From: Borreliella americana
GTDB lineage: Bacteria; Spirochaetota; Spirochaetia; Borreliales; Borreliaceae
Length of the DNA stretch: 64,000 nucleotides
NCBI RefSeq assembly: GCF_021043605.1
Contig: NZ_JAJNFB010000002.1
Location: 1-64,000, forward strand
Reading direction: 5' to 3'
Shown: piece after piece, positions 20,054 through 28,515 of the stretch
Layout: every line of letters begins with the position of its first letter
Numbering within the stretch: the first letter of the stretch is position 1
The notes under the pieces: generated by a model
Seen by the model: only the letters and a program-made list of their open reading frames with translations
The model's database searches: none
What the model was told of the DNA's origin: nothing
Translations under genes and position numbers: made by a program

Positions 20054-20149
20054 GACAACCTCCACAATTTTCTCTAATAGGATAAATTTTACATGATTAA
20101 ACATATCATTTCAATTATTATTTTTAATAATAAAAGCATTATTTTTTGT

Positions 20150-20177
20150 TTACATTATAAGAAATTGTGTATATAAT
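20150..20177 (+). promoter_or_regulatory. Promoter of the dksA-like gene
   Basis: TTTACA (20150-20155), a 16-base spacer and TATAAT (20172-20177) form a near-consensus sigma-70 promoter. Predicted start is about 20184, giving a leader of about 35 nt that ends in AGGGAGG before the ATG at 20219. Confidence 0.6.
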
Positions 20178-20218
20178 TACACGAAGTTTTTTAAAAATGT
20201 AATTTATAGGGAGGTATC

Positions 20219-20596
20219 ATGCAAAAAGCTGTTTCTGAGCATGAGTTTATTGAGGAGATCAAAAAATTTCTTTCAGCTGAAAAAAGAGAAATATTAGATT
20301 CTATTAAGTCTGTAGAAAATAGCAAAAAGGAAATAATTAATAATGATATGTATCCAAAGGATGTTGTCGATATTGCTTTTGATAATATGGATGGAAATAA
20401 TCTTGAAGCGCTAGGTTTTGTTGAAAAGAGAAAGTTGAATTTAATAAATCAAGCTCTTTATAGAATTTCTCAAAATTCTTACGGTAAGTGTTTGGCTTGT
20501 GAAAAGGAGATTGCTAGGGAGAGACTTTTAGCTATTCCTTATGCTTTTTTATGTATTAGTTGTCAGACAAAAAAAGAAAAAAAGAACAAAAGATGA
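20219..20596 (+). CDS. dksA: DksA/TraR-family zinc-finger transcription factor
   Basis: DksA-family proteins bind in the RNA polymerase secondary channel and, with (p)ppGpp, redirect transcription. The 125-residue product has an N-terminal coiled-coil region and a four-cysteine zinc finger (C91-C94 and C112-C115, CLACEKEI ... CISCQ). The coiled-coil tip lacks an obvious DxxDxA, so mechanism may differ from E. coli DksA. AGGGAGG lies 4 bases before the ATG. In B. burgdorferi a DksA homologue is reported to act in the stringent response and infectivity. Confidence 0.92.
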   Translation: MQKAVSEHEFIEEIKKFLSAEKREILDSIKSVENSKKEIINNDMYPKDVVDIAFDNMDGNNLEALGFVEKRKLNLINQALYRISQNSYGKCLACEKEIARERLLAIPYAFLCISCQTKKEKKNKR

Positions 20597-20607
20597 TATA
20601 TCTTAAG

Positions 20608-21777
20608 TTAGTTATTTAATATTGTAATTTCTACTCGCCTATTTTTAGCCTTTAATGGGGAAGATTTAGGATATTTTGGTTTTTGAGATCCCCATCCTTT
20701 AAATAGTATTTGGTCTTTGTCTTTTACTTTCATTTTTATTAAATAATTCCCAATTGCACGGGCTCTTTTTTCAGAGAGTTCGTGCATTTCTTCTTCCAAT
20801 CCAAATTGTTCAGTATGCCCTTCTATTAGTATGTTATTTTTTTTAAATTTTTCAAGAAGTTTAGCTATAAGGTCAATTTTTTTATATTCTTTTTGTAGTA
20901 TTTGAAATGAGTTAGGATAAAATTCAATGTCAAAACTTAAATTAATGCCTTTATTGTTTTTTTCAACGTCAATAGCTTTTATTTTATTTTCTCGGATGTA
21001 ATTTTCAACTTCAGTTTCAATAAGATTATCATTTGGAAGCTCAATTGAAACTATTCTGCCGAGAGAGTTGCCAACCATTTTAAAATGTTGGTTGTTGTTC
21101 TGATTTATTTCAAATATATATTTATCGCTGTATTTATATGTATTGCCAATTTCATTATCAAAATAAATTTTTTGGTCTACTTTTTGATAGAAAGAGATGT
21201 TTTTTACATTGTATTGTGATTCGTAATTCGAAAGAATTATGTGGTAGTGTTTGCCATTGTATTCTTCTTTGCCTTTATATTCATAGTTAACACTAAATTT
21301 TACAACGAAATCTTTTATATTTTTGTCTATTTTTGACGCCTCTATATATTCTTCTGCAGGATATGTCCATTTTTCATTTATTTCGATTGGTGTTTTTGGA
21401 AATCTTGGAATGCCCCTAACAGAGGGTCTTTTTTGATTTGCTCCTATTATATATTCTCCTTGCTTATTTACGCTGAAGGTTTCTTCAAACTCTTCATTTA
21501 ATAGGTAAGGTTCATTAATATTTTCTCTTTTTAAGATTCTAAAAAAAGCTTTAATGCTTGCAAAGTTTTCTTTTGTGTCTTTCATTTCACTTGAAATTTG
21601 AATATTAGTAGTAGAGCTTGAGTTATAATTCCCGTTGTAATATATTTTTTGATTATCTATACCTTCTAATCTAAACTTTGAACCTTTAATGTATTTAAAT
21701 TCAAAGATCTCAGAAGAAAAAGCTAAGCTTTGAACTAAAAATAATAGTAACAATAGCATAGTAGCTTTAGTATTCAT
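20608..21777 (-). CDS. OmpA-domain envelope protein (TpN50-like)
   Basis: A 389-residue exported protein: signal peptide (~1-22, ending AFSSE), a borrelia/treponeme-type beta-rich N-terminal region, and a C-terminal OmpA peptidoglycan-binding domain (~285-389; LIEGHTEQFG, LSEKRARAIGNYL and NRRVEITI). The domain would anchor it to peptidoglycan in the periplasm. From memory it matches BB0167, annotated as a TpN50 homologue. It converges on the dksA-like gene with 11 bases between stops. Confidence 0.85.
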   Translation of the reverse strand: MNTKATMLLLLLFLVQSLAFSSEIFEFKYIKGSKFRLEGIDNQKIYYNGNYNSSSTTNIQISSEMKDTKENFASIKAFFRILKRENINEPYLLNEEFEETFSVNKQGEYIIGANQKRPSVRGIPRFPKTPIEINEKWTYPAEEYIEASKIDKNIKDFVVKFSVNYEYKGKEEYNGKHYHIILSNYESQYNVKNISFYQKVDQKIYFDNEIGNTYKYSDKYIFEINQNNNQHFKMVGNSLGRIVSIELPNDNLIETEVENYIRENKIKAIDVEKNNKGINLSFDIEFYPNSFQILQKEYKKIDLIAKLLEKFKKNNILIEGHTEQFGLEEEMHELSEKRARAIGNYLIKMKVKDKDQILFKGWGSQKPKYPKSSPLKAKNRRVEITILNN

Positions 21778-21917
21778 TAATAGATTTTATCATAAAAGTA
21801 TTTAATTTTTAAATTTTTTTTAAAATTGCCATTTAATATGTTGTTCTGAGCTGATATTTATTATAATTTATAACACAGTAAGAATTTATTTAAATTATTA
21901 ATTAATAGAGGTTTTAT

Positions 21918-23438
21918 ATGAAATATAAAAAAATAAGTATTAATTTAAAATTAAAAAGAAAAAGTGGTATTTTGCTTAACATAAGCTCTTTACCATCTAA
22001 ATATGGCATTGGAGATTTAGGCAAAGGAGCTTATAAATTTATAGATTTTTTGTTTGCATCTTCTCAAAGTTATTGGCAAATGTTTGCTTATTCTCCTATT
22101 GATTTTACAAGATCTCCCCCCTATTCAATTTTTTCAGCTTTTGCTGGCAATGTTTATTATATTGATTTAGAATCCCTTGACAAATTTATAGATTCAGATT
22201 TGAGCCTTTTAAAGGAAAATGAAACCAGATATTCTGATTTAAAAAAGTTAAGTTTTAAAGATAAATTTCTTAAAGAAGCTGCTTTAAATTTTATTAATAG
22301 AGCTTCGGCCGATGAGGTTAGAAGCTTTGAAAAATTTAAAAAAAAGTCTTCTTATTGGCTTTTAGATTTTGCAAGTTTTGTTGCATTTAAAGAATATTTT
22401 TTTAAAGAGTCAAAGAATACTTTTAATGTTCTTTTTGATAGAGGAATTCTTAAAAGAAATGAAAAAGATTTATTTAAATTGAGAAATATCCTTTCAAAAG
22501 AGGTTAAAGTGCAAGAGGTGTTGCAGTATTTCTTTTTTTCACAATTTCAAGCTTTAAAGCGCTATGCAAATGATAAGGGGATTGAGCTAGTTATTAATGT
22601 GCCTTTTTTTATAGCATATGATTCTGCTGACGTTTGGGCACACCAAAAATATTTTAAGCTAAGATTTGATGCAAGCAAAGATAAGGTTGCAGGAATTTCT
22701 CCAGATTATTTTTTAGAACAAGAGCAAGCTTGGGATAGTGCAGCTTATAGCTGGAATGTTTTAAAGAAATTTAAGTATGAATGGTGGGCAAAAAGGATTG
22801 GAGTTTTAAGAAAGTATGCAGATATAATTAAAATTGATCATTTCAGAGGTTTTGTTTCTACTTGGGAAGTTAGTGCGGGTGAGACTTATGCTTTTAATGG
22901 GTTATGGGTAAAGTCACCAGGACGAGATTTTTTCAATTTTATTTTAAATGAAATTAAAGATTTAAAAATTTGGGTTGAAGATTTTGAAAATGATCTTGAA
23001 GATGTTTCAAGACTAAGAGATTTTTTTAATTTTCCAGGAATGAAAATAATGAAACTTGCCTTTGATTTTGATTCAGGTAATCAAAATCTTCCTCATAATT
23101 ATATTAAAAATTGTATAGTTTACACAGGAAGTGGTGATAATGATACAATACGAGAATTTGTTAACTCTTTAGATGATTTGCATAAAAAGTACATTTTTGA
23201 TTATTTAAATACAAATGAAAATTTTGTTGTTTGGGACATGATAAGAGGTGCTATGGGTAGTGTTTCTGATAATGTAATAGTGCCAATGCAAGATTATATT
23301 AATTTAGAAGACGAATTTAAGGCAAATATCCAAAAAAATACTTTAGATAATTGTATTTTTAGATTATTAGAAAGTGATTTAGATACTGCTTTGAGTCAAA
23401 ATATAAGTTTTATTACAAGGCTTTATGGCAGGGCTTAA
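21918..23438 (+). CDS. malQ: 4-alpha-glucanotransferase (amylomaltase), divergent GH77
   Basis: Amylomaltase moves glucan segments between maltooligosaccharides. The 506-residue protein has the GH77 start (SGILLNISSLPSKYGIGDLG) and catalytic triad: nucleophile D307 in KIDHFRGF, acid/base E354 in VEDFEND, and D407 in YTGSGDNDT. Two normally invariant positions differ: Arg before the nucleophile is Lys (K305), and His of the usual THDND is Gly (G406). This agrees with reports that borrelial MalQ keeps little beyond the triad. AGAGG precedes the ATG; a TATAAT at 21862-21867 may be its -10. Confidence 0.93.
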   Translation: MKYKKISINLKLKRKSGILLNISSLPSKYGIGDLGKGAYKFIDFLFASSQSYWQMFAYSPIDFTRSPPYSIFSAFAGNVYYIDLESLDKFIDSDLSLLKENETRYSDLKKLSFKDKFLKEAALNFINRASADEVRSFEKFKKKSSYWLLDFASFVAFKEYFFKESKNTFNVLFDRGILKRNEKDLFKLRNILSKEVKVQEVLQYFFFSQFQALKRYANDKGIELVINVPFFIAYDSADVWAHQKYFKLRFDASKDKVAGISPDYFLEQEQAWDSAAYSWNVLKKFKYEWWAKRIGVLRKYADIIKIDHFRGFVSTWEVSAGETYAFNGLWVKSPGRDFFNFILNEIKDLKIWVEDFENDLEDVSRLRDFFNFPGMKIMKLAFDFDSGNQNLPHNYIKNCIVYTGSGDNDTIREFVNSLDDLHKKYIFDYLNTNENFVVWDMIRGAMGSVSDNVIVPMQDYINLEDEFKANIQKNTLDNCIFRLLESDLDTALSQNISFITRLYGRA

Positions 23439-23557
23439 GATTTTTAAGAGCAAAGTTGTTCTAAAGTTTAAGTAATTTTGAATTTAATTGAGATCCAATT
23501 GTTCAAATAAAAATCACTATTATTTAATATTTTTTGATTTGCAAGTATCATGTATTA

Positions 23558-25402
23558 ATGTATATGAAAATTTTTGTCTATTGGGTAGTTATTTTCTTTT
23601 TTTTTGTTTTTAAAGTTTTTAGTATATATTCATTAACCGATGAAGAATTTTTTAAAAAATATAGTTTATTTTTTGTTCATAAAGGATTTTTAAGTAAAAA
23701 TGTTAATGGGAAAATAACCAAAGTTCAAGTTAATGGGATAAATTCTAGGTGGATTTACCCTTTTCATAAGCTTGTTCCTAGTCGAATTACTTCTATTTAT
23801 GAAGATGTTTATTCTGCAAATTCATTTTTGACTACAAGCAACAATCTTTACGTTTCTTATGATTATTCAAAAAATTTTAGAAAATTGGTGGGAATTGATA
23901 AATTTAATAGCAGTGCGTATATTACATCTAGCGCCTTTTCTCAAGGAGAGTATAAGCGTATTGCTATTGGAACTGCGATTCATGGTATTTATCTTAGTGT
24001 TAATGGAGCTATTAGTTTTAAAAATTTAAATCGTTTAATTCCGCAGATTTATTTAGGTGCAGGGTATTACGATATTATTAGTGCTATTGAATTTTCAAAA
24101 GAAGAGACAAATAATTTATATTTTTCTTCTGGAGTTTATGGAGATATTTTTTTAATTAGTCAAAAAAGTGGATTTATTAAAAAAATTTCTTTTCCCTTTA
24201 AAAAGCAAATAATACGTATTTTAGACTTATCTAGCAAGAATTTAGAAAAAATTTTAGTCAGAACGTATGACAACCATTTTTATTCTTATATCAATGGGCA
24301 ATGGGCATTTATTGGAAAATTATCTTTACAGGATCAGAATTTTTTTGAAAAATCACAAAGGATGCAGCTTGCTAAAAATAAAGGATCTATTTATTTAACA
24401 GCATATACATTGCGTAATAAGAGGGCAGTTGATGAAAGATTTAAATTTATTAAAGATTCTGGTATGAATGCCGTTGTAATTGATTTTAAAGATGATAATG
24501 GTAATTTGACTTATTCTAGCAAGCTTTCTTTACCCAATAAGTTGAAATCTGTTAAAAACTTAATTGATGTTCCTTATATTCTTAAAAAAGCCAAAGAGCT
24601 TGGAATTTATGTTATTGCTAGATGTGTTGTATTTAAAGATGCAAAATTATATTACTATGATAATTTTAAGCATGCTCTTTGGAATAAAAGAACCAATAAA
24701 CCCTGGGCCCATTTTGTTAAAAAAGTTGATTCTAGTGGTCTTGTGAATTATGTACAAGTAGAGCATTGGGTAGATATTTTTTCTCCTGCTACTTGGGAGT
24801 ACAATATTTCTATTGCAAGAGAAATTCAATCTTTTGGAGTTGACGAGATACAGTTTGATTATATTAGATTTCCATCAGATGGGCCTGTTTCTCTTGCAAT
24901 TTCAAGAATAAATAAGTATGAGATGCAACCCGTTGATGCTCTTGAATCTTTTTTAATTATGGTAAGAGAACAGCTTTATGTTCCTATTTCTGTTGATATT
25001 TATGGGTATAATGGCTGGTTTCCTACCAATAGTATTGGTCAAAATATTTCAATGTTATCAGATTATGTTGACGTTATATCTCCTATGTTTTATCCTTCAC
25101 ATTATACTGATGATTTTTTGCCAAGCAATTTTTATTATACAAAAAGAGCCTATAGGATTTATAAAGAGGGAAGTGATAGAGCGCTTGCTTTTTCTTTAGA
25201 TGGGGTTGTTATTAGGCCTTATGTTCAAGCTTTTTTATTGGGAAAAGAAAGATTTGTGGATGACGAGATTTATTTGAAGTATTTAAAATTTCAGCTTAAA
25301 GGAATCAAAGAGTCATTTGGTAGTGGCTTTAGCCTTTGGAATGCGTCTAATGTTTATTATATGATTAAAGGCAGTTTAAAAGAATATTTAGATTCTTTTT
25401 AA
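23558..25402 (+). CDS. Putative glycoside-hydrolase-like protein (DUF4015 type)
   Basis: About 614 residues with an N-terminal hydrophobic signal/anchor and a C-terminal TIM-barrel-like domain. Motifs AVVIDFKDDNGNLTY, YVIARCVVFKD, VDIFSPATWEYN and EIQFDYIRFPSDG match the DUF4015 family, which resembles glycoside hydrolases; the Asp in FDYIRFP and earlier Glu/Asp are candidate catalytic residues. The N-terminal ~250 residues look like repeated beta strands. The start is uncertain: ATG 23558 or 23564, neither with a good Shine-Dalgarno. It follows malQ, but no sugar substrate can be named. Confidence 0.75.
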   Translation: MYMKIFVYWVVIFFFFVFKVFSIYSLTDEEFFKKYSLFFVHKGFLSKNVNGKITKVQVNGINSRWIYPFHKLVPSRITSIYEDVYSANSFLTTSNNLYVSYDYSKNFRKLVGIDKFNSSAYITSSAFSQGEYKRIAIGTAIHGIYLSVNGAISFKNLNRLIPQIYLGAGYYDIISAIEFSKEETNNLYFSSGVYGDIFLISQKSGFIKKISFPFKKQIIRILDLSSKNLEKILVRTYDNHFYSYINGQWAFIGKLSLQDQNFFEKSQRMQLAKNKGSIYLTAYTLRNKRAVDERFKFIKDSGMNAVVIDFKDDNGNLTYSSKLSLPNKLKSVKNLIDVPYILKKAKELGIYVIARCVVFKDAKLYYYDNFKHALWNKRTNKPWAHFVKKVDSSGLVNYVQVEHWVDIFSPATWEYNISIAREIQSFGVDEIQFDYIRFPSDGPVSLAISRINKYEMQPVDALESFLIMVREQLYVPISVDIYGYNGWFPTNSIGQNISMLSDYVDVISPMFYPSHYTDDFLPSNFYYTKRAYRIYKEGSDRALAFSLDGVVIRPYVQAFLLGKERFVDDEIYLKYLKFQLKGIKESFGSGFSLWNASNVYYMIKGSLKEYLDSF

Positions 25403-25430
25403 TTGTTGTTTCTTGTAAAAGGAGATTCAT

Positions 25431-26417
25431 TTGGAACATTTAATTCAATTTTTTTACGTAGGATTTGGAATTTTTTTATTGTATCTTGGTGGTGATTTAC
25501 TTTTAAAAAGTTCAGTTAGCATTGCTACTTATTTGAAAGTTCCAACACTTTTAATAGGAGTTACAATAGTATCTTTTTCAACAAGTGCTCCAGAGCTTTT
25601 TACAAGTTTGGTGGCGGCTTTTAAGGGTAAAAACGAAATTGTTGTTTCTAATGTTATTGGTAGCAATATTATTAATATGTTGCTTGCTCTGCCTTTAGCA
25701 GGATTCTTTTTAAAGATTAAGGCAGATTTTAAAAGACTTAAACTTTCTTTTATGTTTCTGTTTTTATTAATGTTTCTTCTTTTGTTGCTTTCATTTGATT
25801 TTAGATCTTACTCTTTTTTTGTAACACCTTATAATCGTTTTAGCTCATTTAGTATCTTAATTTTGTTTTTATCCTATCTATTACTTTTTTATAAAGAAGA
25901 AAAAGCGCATGCCAGCTTGGAAAATTCTTTTCAAGAGGGTGTAAGTAATTTAAATCAGAGTTTTATCTTTATATTTTTTAATTTATTAAGTTTTGTTATT
26001 AGCATGTATTTTCTTTATTTGGGATCGAAATTATTGGTAGATGGAGCTCTTTACATTGCCAACAATGTTTTTAATGTTAGTGAAAAGTTGATTGGGATTA
26101 TACTTGTAGCTTTTGGGACAAGTGTTCCTGAGCTTGTTGTATCTTTTTTTGCAATAATTAGAAAAGAATCAGACATCGCATTTGGCAACATTATTGGTAG
26201 TAATATTTTTAATATCGGGTTTATTTTAGCTGGTAGTAGTTTTTTTAGGCCTATCTTGTTGCAAGATATTTATATTTTAGATTTTGGTATAATGGTATTT
26301 ATAACTTTAGTTTTATTTTTAGTGGTTGAATTTAAAGGTATTTTTAGTAGAGGCATTTCTTTAATTTTTTTGCTTTTATATCTTTTATATAATTTAATGT
26401 TATTTAATTTTTATTGA
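25431..26417 (+). CDS. Na+/Ca2+ exchanger-type membrane protein (CaCA family)
   Basis: A 328-residue polytopic inner-membrane protein with about ten helices and two inverted alpha-repeats: FSTSAPELFTSLVAA with SNVIGSNIINM near residues 47-84, and FGTSVPELVVSFFA with GNIIGSNIFNIG near 222-262. The paired GTS-PE and GSN motifs form the cation-binding site of YrbG/NCX-type exchangers. The ion in borrelia is not known. It starts at TTG 25431 with AAGGAG 6 bases upstream. Confidence 0.92.
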   Translation: MEHLIQFFYVGFGIFLLYLGGDLLLKSSVSIATYLKVPTLLIGVTIVSFSTSAPELFTSLVAAFKGKNEIVVSNVIGSNIINMLLALPLAGFFLKIKADFKRLKLSFMFLFLLMFLLLLLSFDFRSYSFFVTPYNRFSSFSILILFLSYLLLFYKEEKAHASLENSFQEGVSNLNQSFIFIFFNLLSFVISMYFLYLGSKLLVDGALYIANNVFNVSEKLIGIILVAFGTSVPELVVSFFAIIRKESDIAFGNIIGSNIFNIGFILAGSSFFRPILLQDIYILDFGIMVFITLVLFLVVEFKGIFSRGISLIFLLLYLLYNLMLFNFY

Positions 26418-26497
26418 TTATTTGAACTTAATTTTGACTTATTGATATATTATTAATGTAATATGCTTTATTATTTAGATATAATATAAGGGAAAAT

Positions 26498-28246
26498 ATG
26501 AAAAAATTACCAGAAATTTTTTATATGAGTAGCAAAGAAGTAGATATTTTGATTTCTCAACTAGGAATATCTTCTGATACCCAAAAATCAATTTTGAAAA
26601 TTATTTTATCTTATAAAAAGGAATCTATAGATTATTCTTCTTTTATAGAAGAGCATTCTGTAAGAATACGAGGTTTAAAAGGAGAGCTTGATTTTTTATT
26701 TCGCAAACTTTATGAAGTTAAAAGGGGAATAGTTACCAATAAAATAGCAACCGATGGAGAATTTTTGCCAGACAGCATAATTTTGACCGATGAGGCTAGT
26801 TATGATTTTTATTATTATTCTATTGATGATTTATTTTTGAAAACTTATATAGGAATAGAGCTTTTTAGTTCTTTGCTTACTGTTAAGAATATAGAATCTA
26901 GTTTGTTAGTTTTTAAGAATGAATTTATAACTATTGCAGATTCAGATATTAACTATAAATTTTTTGAAACAAAATCGCAATTGAAAGAAATATTAGTTTG
27001 GAAATCGTTGATAATTCCATCAAGCAGGGCTTTATATTTCATTGAGTTTGTTAAAAAAATATTTTTTAATATTGCTTCTAATAATGTTGTAAAAGATGTT
27101 TTCGTGAGAATAAAAGGATTAAAGCTTATTGATTATGAGAAAACTTTAGAAGAGGGCAAGAATATTATTGGTGCTATTTCCAAGATTCTCTCTGGTATAG
27201 TTGAAATCAAGGATGAAGTTCTTGTTAAGAAAGGAATTACTTTCTCAAAGAATTATTTTGTTTTTTTGGAGTTTCTTAATCTTTTTATTAAAAATGAAAA
27301 AGACTTAGAGGAGCTTAAGGCTATAGAAGCTATTAAAATTGATGAATCTTTAAAAGCAATTGAAAAGACTTTAGAGTTTAAAAAAGGTTCAATTGACACA
27401 GAAGAGTTTTTAGGGATTTTAAAAGTTTATTCTGAAGGGCTAAACGATCCTAAAAATTTTTTGTTAGTTGCTAATATGTACTTTTTTGAATCTAAAATTC
27501 ATGATATTTTGCCAAAAATATTTCAAGTAAAAGAAAATTTTTATTTGTACAAGCCTTTTGCATATGAATTTTTTCTAGAAGAATATGAAAAGGTTTTGCG
27601 ATTTCTTAATAGTGAATTGAAGGCTAGTATATTTAAAATTCTTAGTTTTGGAGATGATTCTTCTTCTATTTTCACGGAAGAAGGCTTAGAAGAAGTTCTC
27701 AGTAGATTAGTATCTAGATATATTATGAATGAGTATTGCTTAAAAAATAAAGTTAAGTTTCTTGACCTTATTGTTTCTCATTACAGGAGAATTTGTAAAA
27801 CACAAAGTGTTCAGGCTCATCTTAAAGATTTGATTAAAGTTGAAGCAGCAAAATATTTTAAGAATAGTAATGAACTTTTGCCCTTATATAAAATATATAA
27901 ACTTGATTTGTACTCGATTTTGAATGCTGCTTATAAAGAATTAAGTTTATTTAAAAGAATTGTTTTGTTTTTAACAGGCAAGCATCAAAGCTATAAAGAG
28001 GCTTTATCTAGATTAGATTTTAGAGCTGGTTTGAATAAAAGTGGAAGCGGTCTTTTTGATTCCAATGAAAGAGTTAAAAGACAATTGGAAAAAATTAGAA
28101 AACAAAGAGAGGAAATAAAAGAACAAGTTAGGAATTCTTTCCCCAAAAAAGGCACGGTGTCCAAGCAAGTAGCAAATAAGAGCTATACAAAACAAGAGCA
28201 AGATGAAGCCTGGGTCAAATTTAGTGATAGGATACAAAAAAAATAG
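26498..28246 (+). CDS. Large cytoplasmic protein, unknown function
   Basis: A 582-residue, strongly helical, Lys/Glu-rich protein without signal peptide or membrane segment. I recognise no domain. The last ~90 residues are very basic and coiled-coil-like (RVKRQLEKIRKQREEIKEQV) and could contact nucleic acid or acidic partners. It begins at ATG after GGGAAA. It is probably borrelia-specific (position of BB0163, from memory) and converges on the 55-residue gene, 26 bases beyond its stop. Confidence 0.75.
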   Translation: MKKLPEIFYMSSKEVDILISQLGISSDTQKSILKIILSYKKESIDYSSFIEEHSVRIRGLKGELDFLFRKLYEVKRGIVTNKIATDGEFLPDSIILTDEASYDFYYYSIDDLFLKTYIGIELFSSLLTVKNIESSLLVFKNEFITIADSDINYKFFETKSQLKEILVWKSLIIPSSRALYFIEFVKKIFFNIASNNVVKDVFVRIKGLKLIDYEKTLEEGKNIIGAISKILSGIVEIKDEVLVKKGITFSKNYFVFLEFLNLFIKNEKDLEELKAIEAIKIDESLKAIEKTLEFKKGSIDTEEFLGILKVYSEGLNDPKNFLLVANMYFFESKIHDILPKIFQVKENFYLYKPFAYEFFLEEYEKVLRFLNSELKASIFKILSFGDDSSSIFTEEGLEEVLSRLVSRYIMNEYCLKNKVKFLDLIVSHYRRICKTQSVQAHLKDLIKVEAAKYFKNSNELLPLYKIYKLDLYSILNAAYKELSLFKRIVLFLTGKHQSYKEALSRLDFRAGLNKSGSGLFDSNERVKRQLEKIRKQREEIKEQVRNSFPKKGTVSKQVANKSYTKQEQDEAWVKFSDRIQKK

Positions 28247-28272
28247 CGTTTATAAGTAAGTGGATTTATTTT

Positions 28273-28440
28273 TTAAAATAAATCCCTTGGTTTTCTTGCT
28301 GTATTTTTTGACGTTTGACATTCTGCGTAATGCTTTATTTTTCCATTTTCAAATTTTGATTTCATTATAATTTTTCCTCCCCATCGACTTATTAGTTCTT
28401 TTGAACCCACTCTTTGAGCGTTTTTAGAAATTTTAGCCAT
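28273..28440 (-). CDS. Small basic protein, 55 residues
   Basis: A short minus-strand gene: ATG at 28438-28440, TAA at 28273-28275, with AAGGAG 7 bases upstream (28448-28453), the best Shine-Dalgarno in the neighbourhood. The product is Lys/Arg-rich with a KELISRWGGKIIMKSKFENG block and one Cys. No family recognised; the basic charge and Trp-Gly-Gly turn suggest nucleic-acid or ribosome contact, a guess only. It is divergent from the repeat-rich secreted protein gene, across a perfect 13-bp inverted repeat, and convergent with the upstream large gene (position of BB0162). Confidence 0.7.
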   Translation of the reverse strand: MAKISKNAQRVGSKELISRWGGKIIMKSKFENGKIKHYAECQTSKNTARKPRDLF

Positions 28441-28450
28441 TTTAAGCTCC

Positions 28451-28487
28451 TTTTGATAGATTTATTGTATAATAAAATCTATCAAAA
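28451..28487. promoter_or_regulatory. 13-bp perfect inverted repeat around a TATAAT box
   Basis: TTTTGATAGATTT (28451-28463) is exactly complementary to AAATCTATCAAAA (28475-28487), separated by 11 bases that contain TATAAT (28468-28473). It lies between two divergent genes. It looks like an operator over a promoter, or a hairpin covering the Shine-Dalgarno side of the 55-residue gene. It is not followed by a T-run that would make it a normal terminator. Confidence 0.55.
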
Positions 28488-28515
28488 TAGGGTTGATTTA
28501 TCAAGGAATTTATTC

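Noticed and set aside
20054-20104. N-terminal extension of IF-1 from ATG 20104
   Set aside because: The extra residues do not resemble IF-1, and a perfect GGAGG supports the TTG at 20053.
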